Below, one piece after another: positions 47,754-59,963 of a stretch of 64,000 bases of DNA. The stretch spans positions 17,888,444 to 17,952,443 of the forward strand of contig CM020502.1 in NCBI GenBank assembly GCA_009823395.1. Reading direction: 5' to 3'. The first letter of the stretch is position 1. The number at the start of each line of letters is the position of its first letter. Below the pieces are notes generated by a model. That model searched no databases. It was given only the letters and a program-made list of their open reading frames with translations, and was not told the DNA's origin. Both the position numbers and the translations under genes were made by a program. This stretch comes from Thamnaconus septentrionalis (lineage: Eukaryota; Chordata; Actinopteri; Tetraodontiformes; Monacanthidae).

Positions 47754-47797
<44 letters not shown>
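47735..47797 (+). repeat. (CAG)21 array with one CGG interruption
   Basis: About 63 bp of CAG with a single CGG unit near 47753. Nothing suggests that it is translated. Confidence 0.93.
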
Positions 47798-47798
<1 letters not shown>

Positions 47799-48052
47799 GC
47801 CGCCGCCCTCAGGATTCCTCATTTGCATGAATCCCCAATATTTCAAGGTGGCGCTCGCAACGTCGGGCCGCAGCTCAGCCTTCGCCCGGCCGCGTTTCTG
47901 CTCTCCGTGCGTTTCATCCAACGTGAGTTCTGTTCATCTACGTATAAAGAAATAAAATTAAAAAAAAAAAAAAAAAAATCCTGTTTTTTATTACTTTTTT
48001 TATCTTCTGCGCCTTCCTTTGTTTGTCCCCTTCCTTGGACAAACACACGCTT

Positions 48053-48086
<34 letters not shown>

Positions 48087-48516
48087 GATGTCTGTGAGGC
48101 AGACTGTCTCTATAATTGGGTTATTCTTTTCTTCACCGGTCTGATGCGCCGAGACATGCATGTACTCACACACACACACACACACACATTGGCGAGTTTG
48201 ATGTGCGAAGACGCCCCCCCACACCACCCCCACTCCTCCATACAGACGTAGAGGTAGCAGGGTGTGTGTGTGTGTGTGTGTGGGGGGGCTCGACCGTGCA
48301 TGTGTTCCACCCGGGCCCCGACGAGGGCGGAAGCGGAGGCCGTGATTGGCCGATGACGGGGCAGGGCAACACGTACGAGGGGGCCGCTGGAGCAACTCGC
48401 CGGTCCCGTCGCTCCAACCAGGGCGGCTCGGCTCGGCGGAGTCCCAGCACATCAGGGGGAGGCGGAGCTGACGGCGGCACGCGTTACGCTGAAAATGCGT
48501 TTTGTTTTTCCTCCAG

Positions 48517-48658
48517 AAACAGCTGGGCGACGCAAACACGGACGGACGGACGCGCACGGGGGAAAGTCGCGGGAAAGGAGGGAAAGTCCGCAGTCCCGGG
48601 AAGGTGTGCGGTCACACGCGACCCCCACCCCTCCCCCTCCCTCGTGTCGCTCTCCTGG
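48517..48658 (+). other. Possible non-coding or unknown exon
   Basis: A pyrimidine tract TTTTGTTTTTCCTCCAG precedes 48517, and GTGAGG follows 48658, so acceptor and donor are correctly ordered around 142 GC-rich nt. ATTGG and GATGACGG boxes lie 160-180 bp upstream. The translation is not recognisable. Chance splice-like signals are common, so this is a weak lead. Confidence 0.15.
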
Positions 48659-48811
48659 GTGAGGTGACCCCGCTGTAATGCGTGTTGAAAAGGTCGCACC
48701 CGGCGCTGTCCGCTGATTCAGAAGGGCCCTCCCAGGCCTGTATGCATGGCTTGAGCTTCAGTGTAATACCCACAGGCACCGGGGACATTCGCTGTTTACA
48801 TCAGTGACCCC

Positions 48812-48813
<2 letters not shown>

Positions 48814-48856
<43 letters not shown>
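48814..48856. repeat. (CA)21 microsatellite
   Basis: A CA run of about 43 bp followed by CGGACACGGACACG. Confidence 0.93.
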
Positions 48857-48859
<3 letters not shown>

Positions 48860-49935
48860 CACGGACACGCAATGTGACAAAGTGGACAAAAACAGCATTA
48901 AAAGACAACAATTCAAAGGCGGCGGTGGCAGCGGCTCGCGGAGCTCTGGGGGGATTTCTCAACCTTTTTGAAATCGACCCCCAAGTCCGACGCCGTGAGC
49001 GGACCTTCCCTTTTTCCTGCTGCTCGCGGGTTAATGAGGGAACAGGAAGGAACAAGAAACAGGGCAAACCGCGGCGGAGGCCAAAAAATAAAAAATAAAA
49101 GTGTACACATTAGGAGCGAGAAAGAGAAGAAGAAGAAGAAAAAAAGCAGATGTCTGATGTTGGGCAGTCCGTGTGATGTGGGCGGAATCGACGGGACGTT
49201 CAGCGGCCGATTGGAGTAAACGACGCGTGAGAACGCGCACGGGAATGTATTTACATTTGCCCGGGAAGGCATATGTCTTTATTGTGGCCGCAGCCAGCCA
49301 GCTTTAACTGACTGTGTCACGGGAGCCCCCGCTTTTACATTTCCAAAGCTTTGAAATCCTGTTTTGATTTTGCGTCTTCTGGGTTGTTTTTTTTCCGGCG
49401 GCTCGCGCCAGGCCGATTGCGTCCCACGCTGCAGGAGCGGCATTAGCAGCGCGTGCTAGCCCAGCAGACGGCCGTCAGAGCGCCGCCTTGTAATGATGAG
49501 CCGCGTTCCCGTTGATCAGACGGGACACGCGTCACCCCCTCCCTCCCCTCCCCTCTCATCTTCATCTCTCTCTCTCTTCCCCTCCGACGACGTCGCGTGA
49601 GCCGCCAACCTTCGCCGCCACTCTCCGCTCGGCTGGGTCCCCGCGGTGAGCCCCCCCCCCAGAGGAGCGCCTCCGTCTCCGCCGTCGCTCATCCGTCCCA
49701 TGCAGCTGCGGTTTTTGCGTGACAGGCGCGTCAATAATGGGCATCTTGAGGCCGCGTCGCCTGAGTCAAGGCGCAAAGTTCAGAAAATAAAGTCCTGGAT
49801 GGCACGATGATCCACAGGCGGAATGGCGAGACCGCAGCACGAGGTTTTTTTTTTCCTTTTAGGTCAAACATTGAAAAATGTTTCCTGGCAAAAATATGCC
49901 TCTTGACTTCACAGAATGGAGAAAAAGTAAATAGT

Positions 49936-50420
49936 TGCCACCTATCGGAAGGTACGGACCCCCTTGTGATGTCACAAAGGGCACTAACGCTTCACTAACC
50001 TTTCCAGGTAGATGACAAAACACCCTGCCAAGGTGTTTGTTATGTCCTCTTGCAATGCAACCACCTTGTTTTTGTCTCCTTCAAGAAATGTGGAAGGTTT
50101 GTGGGAGCTTTTTTTTTAGGAGGTTGTAAACAGAGGGCTAAATAATGTGTTTTTTTGTTGTTTTTCAGTCTATAATCAGATCTTGCTGTTATTTTATGAT
50201 GAAAAAGAAATATCTGAAACTTTGAAATGTAACTTGTTTTCTGGGGAAAAATTTCCTTCGTGATGTCACAAAGCAAAGAAGCAGACATTTGTCTCCAGAT
50301 CCAAAGAGTTTTTTTTTTGGATCATGCGTTGCGTGAAGCCTTTGCAGAGAGAGATGAAAAACAAACCTGTATTGACTGCAGTACCTTTAAGAAAATGTTT
50401 CCAGTTTCCAGGGTGAGTTT
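49936..50420. repeat. Two tandem-related GTGATGTCAC repeat copies
   Basis: Cores lie at 49966-49975 and 50260-50269, 294 bp apart. The first sits in a near-perfect longer palindrome CCCTTGTGATGTCACAAAGGG. It shares TTCCAGGT...TGACAA...ACACCC and TGTAAACAGAGGGCTAAA with the copy at 543-690. Confidence 0.6.
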
Positions 50421-50429
50421 CTTCTATTT

Positions 50430-50740
50430 TCTTTGCTGTTTGTTCACCGTGTGTATTAACTCAGTTGCTGTGCTCCTTTCTCTTTCTGTCAGCTTGTCAT
50501 GTTACATCAGACACACACACACACACACACACATGTTGCTATGTTCCTCCAACCCAGTTTCTTGATATGTTGCTGTTTTTTTCCTCCCATGTTCACTGAA
50601 TCCAGTTTGTTTTCTCTTGACATTGATTGATTTCCAGTTTTGACCCTTGCCTCCCTTATAACTCGCTTTTCTCCATGAATAAATTCATGAGTCTGAACTT
50701 GTGTCTGCCCATGGCTTCGCTGCCCGAGTCCAACTATTTT
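50430..50740 (+). repeat. Possible teleost dispersed repeat end
   Basis: The CCCATGTTC...TTGACATTGATTGATTTCCAGTTTTGACC...CATGAATAAATTCATGAGTCTG order resembles the end of a repeat common in fish, similar in style to the one at 16896-17245 but on the other strand. An internal CA run is at 50511-50533. Boundaries are uncertain. Confidence 0.35.
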
Positions 50741-52329
50741 TTGGCACATCTTTGACAGCCAACCCCACACAAAGAAATATTCCAAACAGTCTGAGTTTGG
50801 AAGACTGCTCCATTTTGGGATTTAATAATGCTAATATAGATTTTTTTTTTTTTTTTTTTTTTTACAAAAGTAATTTCACAAAAAAACAAAAAAAATATCC
50901 TTCTAGCAGTTCACAGCCAGTTTTCAAAAGTGCTGATGTACTCAGGCTTATCTGAAAGTCTTATGTGTAGCGTTTTGGCAGATGTACACTACATGCAGAT
51001 CAGGACGAGATACTTCAAAATAAGGGCGGACTAGGTTGCCTTTGGTTCTCTGAATGTGCAGCCCTTGCGCAGTATCAAGAGGAATCCCCTTGCCAGGGTG
51101 TTTGGTCCTTTTAGTAGTTTCTCAACATTCAGAACTGGAAGACCGGTGGTTCCACCCATGAAACTCTAAAGCCACTGGACCTGTTCAGAAGCTTCCAGAT
51201 GGGCTTCATGGTCAGCGCCCTCTTGAGTTTCTGGTTCATTTTGAAAGTGGAAAAGTCCATAGTTGGACTTACTTGGATTTTTCCACGACAACCACACTTG
51301 GTTACTAAACTGTCGCTACACCCACAACTTTATCGCAATTTTTACTCAAAATTAGACCAAATCAGACAAAATGGACTTTGGACCCTATTCAGTGATTTCA
51401 TTTTAATAGAAACTGAGCCCCAGTTTTTAACAGAAAAAATTAAACCAGTTTGTGACATTGTCAATTTCCACCTCCTTTCTGTATTGAAAACCATATATTT
51501 TGTAAAACCAGCTGGCCAAATGAGATAATGTGGGTTTTCGGCACCTCTACATAAACTGGAATCTCTATAGCTTTTAATGCTCTACAGCAGCAATAGTTTC
51601 TCAAACTTATGCTCTTTCAGAAAACACAGTGAAATCACGCCCACCCACAAGTGAGGGAAATGTGACAGAAAATTAATTGCTTGTTCAAGCTGTGGCAAAG
51701 ACGTGCTACATCTGCAAGTCTCTATGGACAAACATCACAATTTAGTCCTCGTCCCCACACTGGCCACCCTTTATCAGGTGCATCTCGCTAGTACCAGGTA
51801 CGTAATAAAGTCATGCAATGCAGTACTGGCTCACCCTGGATTGTGGTGTTCATAATTATGCAATTTGACAGAAACTGTTCAAACAATGACGGGGACGAGG
51901 CTCTCGTCCCAATAACACTGATGCAACCTGATGACAAGTTCAAAGCTTTGACCCGATAAATCCCCTTCAAGTTACAGATAAAAATTCAGGCCGTGCTGGC
52001 ACTTTTTTGTCGCGACAGACAAGGCAAACAATAAAAAGTGTTCAGTAACAACAACATCAACAGGTGGCTGACATTTAGTCTATCTAGTTCAGTACAACAC
52101 AGTCAAAATGATAAACACTTGGCAGTTATTTTTTGACTTCTAGCTGATATTTCCTTGTTTTTGCATTAAAAAAAAATTGATGGAAGTCCAACAATTGTTT
52201 TTCTGCCTGACAACACATTGTAGCACGCCGCAAAAAACAGCTCATGTCCTGAGAGTGAGGGTTCACCTTGTCTGAAATGTTGTTTAGAGAGGGCCTTGCG
52301 TGTCAAAACAAATCCGCGCTAACAGCGTT

Positions 52330-52520
52330 AGCCACGCTATCTTTCTCCGCGAGAAAATTGTGCGGATCAATGTCAGCCTTTTCATCCGTCAGTGGTCTGA
52401 CTAATGTGACAGATCAGCGCGCGTGGAGCTCGGGCGACGCCGCATCTATTGCCTGGCAATAGCTGATCGTGCGCGTCCCGAACCCGTGCAAAATAGCCCT
52501 GCTAACCGCTACGCCCACGC
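52330..52520. promoter_or_regulatory. Candidate regulatory block with RFX-like palindrome
   Basis: CTATTGCCTGGCAATAG (52446-52462) is a perfect inverted repeat with one central base. It resembles the X-box bound by RFX factors (RTTGCC...GGCAAY). The surrounding DNA is unique and CpG-containing. Binding is inference. Confidence 0.3.
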
Positions 52521-53122
52521 AGGCGCCACCTCACCCCCTTCGCCCTCTTGACCCCGTGAGTGTGCCGCCCCTGGCGGGGGTTCGCAAGCGCTTTCCTGCT
52601 CCGAGCAATTGGTAAAACACCCCGGCTTTGAGTGATTATCCAGAGAATATCCTGACACGCTTCCCCGTGGCTACGCTTGAGACGACCCGGGGAGCTGCTG
52701 AACCCGTAGCCTGTGCCTAACCTTCCGTAACACACATACACACACGCAGGCATAGACACACACACACCCTCAGGGCTCCTATACCTACCCACCAGCTCTG
52801 CTTGCAGGAGGCAGGAAGTGGCTCCGGCAACCAACGTACAACGGCGCCACGGCGATCGGCGGCAACAAAAGCGTCCAATGGCAGACAGCGGGGGAATGCG
52901 CAGACAGTCGATGATGACAGAAGAGCTAAATTAGCATCGCACTGGGACAGATGGTGGATGTAGCTGCGGGTTGAAACATATGGACGCGCAAAACTCGCGA
53001 GCGATTGGCCATCAATTCAAACACAACCTGTGCCGCGCTTCCAGCTTGTACACAAGGGCCTCGGCGCACATATGTGCAAAAACATGCATAAAAACAAGCA
53101 GGCATGCACGGGCGCACACGCG

Positions 53123-53125
<3 letters not shown>

Positions 53126-53159
<34 letters not shown>
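53126..53159. repeat. (CA)n microsatellite
   Basis: A CA run of about 34 bp. Confidence 0.93.
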
Positions 53160-53161
<2 letters not shown>

Positions 53162-53558
53162 AAGACACGCAATCACCGTCTGTCGCGACAGTTACGAGTG
53201 CCTTAGGGCTGGAGAAATGTTTGGTGGACAGATGATGCAATAATGTCACATTATGGATTAGAGAAATATATGTAGGCCATACAGGCCGATAACTGCGCTA
53301 AACGGCGTACAAAAGAGAGCATTAGCCAAGGGGGCGCGCGGCTTGAAATCGCGCCCGACACGTACGCGACGGCAATCTCGGACAATCTTCGGGGGGGCAA
53401 AAAAAGAAAAAGAAAAAAGGAATGAATCTAGAGACGCGCAATTTGCCTTTGAAGCCGGGAGACTTATTCAGGTTCTATGATTAAGACCTCCACTTTGGCG
53501 GGATTTTTTTGATTCTTCCTCTTCCATCACTGCCTCCACCCCCCACTACCACCACCAC

Positions 53559-53569
53559 CTCTCTCTCCC

Positions 53570-53612
<43 letters not shown>
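53559..53612. repeat. (CT)n microsatellite
   Basis: About 54 bp of CT with two CCCT interruptions in the left part. Confidence 0.93.
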
Positions 53613-53615
<3 letters not shown>

Positions 53616-54664
53616 TCTCCCGTTGAGCGCAATTGAGGAGAAGTGATCGCAATTGCCGCGCGTCGACGTGACTGACACACATGCATTTAACTCAGTGCCA
53701 ACTCCTTTCCTATGGATATATACATTCACACGCCATTGCCCACACACACACACACACACACACAGACGCACACGCAGGCAGGACCTATATATGTCAAAAC
53801 GATTGAGCGCTATCGCGGCACCTTTTCCCATAGCAGAGGCGAGGTAGAGTCGGCAGCGCGGCAGTGGTGGCAGGAGGGCCTTGATGTGTTTGGCATCTAT
53901 ACGTAAGAGCGGCTAAATGACAGGGACGGGGGTGCGTTGGTTCCAGGCGGCGGCTCCAGCCAAGATGCCTGGCCCCCCCCGTCTTCTTTTTTGCTGGAGA
54001 GCTGGGAGATGACGCCTTCGCCCCGGGCGGAGAAGACGGGGCCTCGTGGCCCCTCATCATCGCGTGTCTCGCACTCCCACGTGGCTGCCGAAGCGAGATC
54101 TGACATTTCTTTGAGCACCCCAGGTATCTGGATATACGTCAGAAACGGCGCTAACAGCCATAACGTGTACATGACAAGAAGTGGGTGTTGGCTGATTGAT
54201 GAAAGAACTGGAACAGGCCAATGTAGGGGAGGATAAACCCAGAAAAAAAGTGGCTTTACTTAGCTTTTTTTATTTGCAGGGAACAGTTTGGTGGTTTGTT
54301 TGCTTGTTTGTTGTTGTTTTTTTTTTTTTGCCATCCTTTAACGCGCCTGTCATAAAAGCTCATGACCTAAATTCTAACAATACATCAAAGTGAGAACCAA
54401 TCAGGAACAGCGGGGCGATGTTAATATCAGTAGCATGTTTAACGAAGATAGGCCGCCTTCGGGGGCGTTAATTAATTCTTCCAAACTGCTTGTTGATTTC
54501 CATCCATATGTGCTGATGACTGAATGGATGCACACGGTTCAACCCACCTTCATCTTTTTTTCTGTTAATTCAGAAAGTTTAGTTTACCAAAGACGCATAC
54601 AGAGTATGCCAGCTTTCCCCTCAACTCCTCGAGGTTATTGGGATACATGAGTCCCATCGAACTG

Positions 54665-54697
<33 letters not shown>

Positions 54698-55379
54698 GGG
54701 ATTAGCTCGCAACACCTACACACACGCTTTCAATATGGAACTTGTTTTCTCGGTGAGTGGCACATTTGGGATCATTAATCCAAGTTGATTTGCTTCATTC
54801 GGGTTCAATTCATCAACTTTGAGCAGTCTAAAACAAGGTGTCCTTGAGCGATTCCACTGCTTGGAAGGTTTGAGAGTTGTGTCTGATCCAAGAAATATAT
54901 GTAGATATGTATATAGTATTGAAAGCCATGTGCAACATGTTCATTTTAATAAAATGTCTCCAAGTTTGAGAAAAGGACACTGAACCTTCGAGACTTTTAT
55001 GACCTGAGTGACTGAGAACCTTCGCAGAAGTATTACATTTTATTTTAGCATATTTCCCATTTCGAAGAAGATTACTTACTTTTTTGATTTTGATGAAAAA
55101 TGTGAAAAAGTTCGCACTGACTTGTATGATGACAGGCTCGACATTTCGAACAATTCAATTTATGAAATAGGATTGAACGATATTGTTATTTTAATCAAAT
55201 CCAAGACAACAGTCTCCTTTAAATTAGAGCATAATTATTCCTAGGTAGCTTCGAAACATCACCTGATGCATTTGTGTGAGAAAATGTTATTTAACTACAT
55301 GAAGAAGCTGAATTTTACTCAGTTTAAAGAATAAATAATTGTGTAACACATCAGTAAAATCAAAGCCAAAGCATCAAAA

Positions 55380-55520
55380 AACCTCTCCTTTCGAAATCAC
55401 TACAAAATTGGCCGAATGTGAATCTGAATTGCAATGTGAAAGCATCCTGGCGGCGTTATATCCATATGCCCCTATCAAAGTTTAATGAGCATGCATTACC
55501 AGTTTGCAGTGGCTCGAGGG
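55380..55520. promoter_or_regulatory. Candidate conserved non-coding element
   Basis: A TCF/LEF-type ATCAAAG (55474-55480) is followed by TTTAATGAGCATGCATTACC, two octamer/homeobox-like halves in inverted order. The block is unique DNA. Texture and motifs only. Confidence 0.28.
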
Positions 55521-56079
55521 ATCAAACGGACCAGGACGAGCACGCAGGTGCAGGTGCACGACTTTGGCAGGCCTTCGCCCGACAAAGTGCGAGAAAAAAT
55601 AAATGAAGAGATTGAGGAATCAAAGCATGAATGAGGCTCGACACTCCCTTCTCGCACAATCCATTTCCCCATTACGGCGAGGAACACGGGCGTCCAATGA
55701 TCTCCCTGCGTCTCTCCCCCGGCCCAGAATGGAAGTGGACACCGGCAACAATACTCATTTAGCTTCCAGTCTCTCTCCGACAAACAGAGACGCGAGGCCG
55801 CCGCTGACCTCCCACTCAAAAAACTCACTCAGCCGCTGAGGAAAATGAAAGATAACTCGTTTGAGCCCAGTGGACAGTTTCCAATTTCATCTCGGCGCCG
55901 ATTTGATATTGCGCGCACACATCAAGCCTGTTTATGAGACCAAATCCTCCGGAAAAGGGAAGAAAAAAATAGAAATAGAACGTTGAGAATGGAGGGAAAG
56001 CGGCGGAGCAAGCGGGAAAATGTGTCTGTGGGAGGAGAGCGGAGCTGTGGGCCTGGCGGCGCTCGACCCTCACCGATTA

Positions 56080-56480
56080 TGGCTTGACATTTGGAGTCAG
56101 AGCCGGTGAAATGTCAGACGGGTTATGACAGGAATGGTGATAGGCAGATTATGACTGACCCCTGACCCCGAAGTTCCGAAAGGTCACAGCTCACTCAACC
56201 GCCTGCGAGCTGATGCGCTTTCAGATCACGGAAAAAGGTAAGCAAGCCTGTCGGGAACAGGGGAGGGAAGTTTGCCCAACGCCAACGCGGCCGTATTCAT
56301 GGAAACAGTTTGTCGAGGCCCATTAGGTCGGACTAAAAAGACTAGCGCTGCTTCAAAGGCCAGCGAGATGTTTGAAATGATGGCCTTTACAACTCTGCTG
56401 CAACAACCAAACGGGCATCATTAACGCTAATCAAGGGCTAATTCTGGCTAAGCGAGAACTGCAAAGCCCCTTTATCACAG
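56080..56480. promoter_or_regulatory. Candidate conserved non-coding element
   Basis: About 400 bp without simple repeats, rich in TAAT and TTATC cores: CATCATTAACGCTAATCAAGG, GGGCTAATTCTGG and CCTTTATCACAGG. It also contains GGTAAGCAAG, which could be a chance splice donor. Confidence 0.3.
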
Positions 56481-57419
56481 GAGCAGAGTCATGAGTCGTT
56501 TCCAGGAACTGGTGGTCCAAGACTTTGGAGTGATCCAATCAACTTTTGGCATCTTATGCGTGATGCTAAATGACAGAAGCTGACATTTCCATTACCCCTA
56601 GAATTTCGCGAAACCAAAATATGGCAATAAAAAAACTGGTCATGGAAACACTTAAACGGTTTTTGTGCTCTCATGAGGCCGTTTTTCAGACATATCGAAA
56701 GAGGTCTATCGCAAAAGCGTAAAGGAAACGTTTTCACCGGTTGGTGTAAGTTACATTACCATCACCCCACAAATGTCACACAACTGGTTTTTCTCCTGGC
56801 AGTGAAAGCAGCTCTATAAGGTGATATACATTTATTTAGAATACAGCTCTCTTGAATACTCGGTTCTGATTGGTCAATCGCCAATATTCGGCTTATTTCT
56901 CAATAAACTTGATTGCAGCCGCTCGGCAATCAGCGATTCCGCACATTGCCAGCTGACTGTAGCATTTTTGTAATGTAACATATTGTGAAATGACAAAACA
57001 CACAAATTCATGGCTTGAAATGATTCCAACTTTGTGGGCAACAGTTGAAATATCTGTTTTTCTCAGGCCGAATGTGAACACAGACTGATGTGTTCTCTCT
57101 CTGTGGTTGGTAATGAAATGCAATGACAACTTTTTGAATAACAGCACACCATAAATGGCAGAAGTCATTAGAAAAATGAAATAAATAAATAAAAGCAGGA
57201 ACGAACCACTTAGCCTCGTCTAGACGTCAATATAAACACAATTAGGTGGACGTGACCTTATTTTAGTAATATTATGTTCCTGACCTCCTTTCCGGCAAAC
57301 TTTCAAAGTCATAGCTGTTAGCCAGAAATGCTAACGCAAACAATCACGTGGGTCCATTTGCTCCTCACATTCCAACAGTTTGTTGTTTGTTTGTTTTTTT
57401 TAACAGGTGTTGCAAAGGT

Positions 57420-57700
57420 GAGGCCCTGCAAGGCTGGTTCACTGCGGATTTGACGGTCATTATTCATGGCTGTGGCGTATGGCCGATTGATTTCCACTTA
57501 AATTCCATAAAAGCATTACGCGCCATACAAACAACCGAGGGGAGGCCCTTAAACCACTTTAGGTTGAGCCGAGTTCAATTTACGGGCCTTCGCTCCCTCA
57601 GCGCCGTGATGCTAACCAGATTACCCCGTGCCATTACGTCAGCCACCGACAATCAATGAGCGCCATTAGCGCTAATCACTCTTTAGTTAGTGATGCGTTC
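57420..57700. promoter_or_regulatory. Candidate conserved element with homeodomain palindrome
   Basis: Contains the perfect palindrome ATTAGCGCTAAT (57665-57676), with CATTATTCATGGC, GATTGATTTCCACTTAAATTCC and CATTACGTCAGCC. The block is unique and repeat-free, unlike its surroundings. Confidence 0.32.
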
Positions 57701-59431
57701 GGGAGCCGCTGCTCCGCCCGGCGTGTTTACACGGCGCTCGCCTTTTGCGCTTCAAAAACGCCCTCGCACAGCGCTCCCCTCTCTCCGTCGGATTACGCTT
57801 TTCAAAGAGATCTGAGGCGCTACCTGTTTCACCTGCGGCCAATCCCTCGCCTCCTTTATCTGTGAAGCAAATTAACAAAACCCACTGTGCTCCATCAACC
57901 GGGGCTAAGAGCGACGCTTACACGGCGGCGGCGCCGGGTTCCAAATCACAAGACGCTCGAAACAACGAGGATCAACTTGGAGAAAAAGAAATGAAATAAA
58001 AAAAACAAGGGAACAAAAAAAAGCTCGGCGAGAAGAAAAGGAATGTGTTGGGGCTCCTCTTACTGCTCGCACGGCGAGGCATTAGCGATGCTTTTTATAC
58101 ACTATGAATGATCCTCGGCGCCGGCTGAGAAGGGAGAAACCACTCGCCTTTGGGCATAAAGACGGTGAGCTTTGATTATTGATTCACTGCCTCTCTTCTT
58201 TACACATAAGGTACCATTTCGACCTGAAAGAACTCGCAAGCTCAAAAAAAAAGAAGAAGAAGAAGAAGAAGACAGAGAATAAAAGAAAGAGGTTGAGTCC
58301 TTCGAGGGAAACGCACATCGGGGGGATATAAATCCGAGCTGAATTGGAATTGAACAGTTTGGTGGTGGAGCGGAGGATGAAAGGGGAGACAACAGACCGT
58401 CTGTGGTTTTATGGCTTGCGGAGGGGAGAAGGGGGAAAAAAAAAAGAAGAAATCAGGATCGTTCAAATTCGTTCACTTAGATTTGCCAACTTATTTGCTC
58501 TGTTAGCGGCGCTTGAATAGCACTGCGAGGCGGCGGCGAATCACAGATCTCCTCTTCATTCATTACGCCTTTGAAGAGGTGGCGACAATCCCAACCTTTT
58601 GTTTTGTTTTTTTACAACCCCCCCCCAACCCAAACCCCCGAGGCCGTGTTCGCGCATTTACATTTCACATGTTGTTGTTTTTTTTTGTTTTTTTCCAGGA
58701 GAAGAGAAAGAAAAACCTAGTACCTCCTTTCTTCTTCACACGTGGAGAAAAAGGGCTAAAAATACCCAGCAGGATGTTGCAACGTAACGGCAACACTCGC
58801 CCGCTTTTGCCGATCGCCAGTTTGAGCCCCCCTCCTCCCCCCGCCCGCCAACTAACCGCAGTGAGCGTCGGCCCGGGATCACGGTGGTTATCCCGGGCCG
58901 ACAAAAAAAAAGAGAGAAAAAAACAAACATCGCCAACACTCGGGAGGAGCCGGGATTCGGGAAAAACAAAAACAAACCGACTGACCAGATACGGCGCGGT
59001 CGCTCGCTCGTCTCTTGTTTGTGTGGGAAGTGGATGGGGATTAAAGCCATTGTGTGATTCCATTCAAAAAACACTTGGAAAAACAAACCCATCCGTCCAT
59101 TCCTTCCGTCCCCCAGATTTCTCTTTTTTTAATAGCAAGATTTAAAAAAAAAAATAAAATAAAAAACAAGAAAAAAATGGGGGCTTATTCATTCAAGCCC
59201 CCTTTGAAAAAGACAAAATATTCTCCCACGTCGTCGCGAGGCTCCAACGGCGCCACAAAAGGCGGCGCTGTCGCGGCTCCACACAAAAAAAGAAGAAGAA
59301 GAAGAAAAAGAAGTGTAAATTAGATTTGTGCGCTTGTGCGGCCGCCGCGCTCGTCTTTATTTCCTCCGCCGATGCCTCTATTTACAAGCGGCTCAAGGTC
59401 ACGGCACGGAGCCATTTGGTATTTCTTTTCC

Positions 59432-59435
<4 letters not shown>

Positions 59436-59468
<33 letters not shown>
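59436..59468. repeat. (GT)n microsatellite
   Basis: A GT run of about 33 bp, followed by CGTATGTGTGTG. Confidence 0.92.
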
Positions 59469-59471
<3 letters not shown>

Positions 59472-59928
59472 ATGTGTGTGTTTGGTCACTCGCTTCTTCA
59501 CCTTTTTTAAATGTTTTCCTCGCACCCGGCGCAGCGGCAGAGGCATCAACACGGGGCTAAACGTGAGCAGGTTGTGTTGCCGAGCAGACTTGTCTTTTGT
59601 GTGCGTGCGTGCGTGTGTGTGTGTGTGTCAGTGTAAAACGTATTAGTATGTCTGAGCCTGCATCTCCAAATCTTGTTACTCTCAACTGATGCAACAGGAA
59701 TGCAATACTCCACTCTCCCCCTCCCTCTCCCTTCCTCCCAGCCTCCCTCTCTCTCTCTCTCTCTCTCTCGCTCTCTCACTTCCCCCCCAAGCCCTCTTTT
59801 CAGCTCTCTCGCCCACTTACCCACCACCACCTGCACTTCTACTTCGGCTCCTCTTCCTTGCCCCTGGACACGCTCTTCTTCTTTTTTTATATTTATTTCC
59901 ATAGTTCCCATTCCTCCACTGACACCCC

Positions 59929-59963
<35 letters not shown>

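Larger units (their letters stand above)
46169..49935. other. Microsatellite-dense intergenic DNA
   Basis: At least eight CA/GT arrays, one CAG array and several homopolymers occur in under 4 kb. A GC-rich segment (48300-48660) contains a possible exon. Long reading frames such as the one spanning 47160-48251 are strings of repeat translations and are not annotated. Confidence 0.6.
50741..54239. other. Intergenic, no gene recognised
   Basis: Includes poly(T) (50840-50863), a CA array (53126-53159), a CT array (53559-53612) and a possible regulatory block (52330-52520). A 109-codon frame at 51199-51528 has no recognisable domain and is treated as chance. Confidence 0.55.
54240..57999. other. 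Intergenic with possible enhancers
   Basis: Poly(T) at 54665-54693, AT-rich unique DNA (54860-55400) and three candidate regulatory blocks (55380-55520, 56080-56480, 57420-57700). This is the stretch with the fewest simple repeats in the right flank. No gene was recognised. Confidence 0.55.

Noticed and set aside
47160..48251. A 363-codon plus-strand frame
   Set aside because: Most of it is translated GT, CA, poly(A) and CAG repeats (VCVC, THTH, KKK, SSS). No domain is visible.
51199..51528. A 109-codon plus-strand frame beginning MGFMVSALLSF
   Set aside because: No family resemblance, no splice or poly(A) context, and AT-rich DNA where such lengths occur by chance.
55008..55244. A 78-codon plus-strand frame
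   Set aside because: AT-rich chance frame without a recognisable domain.
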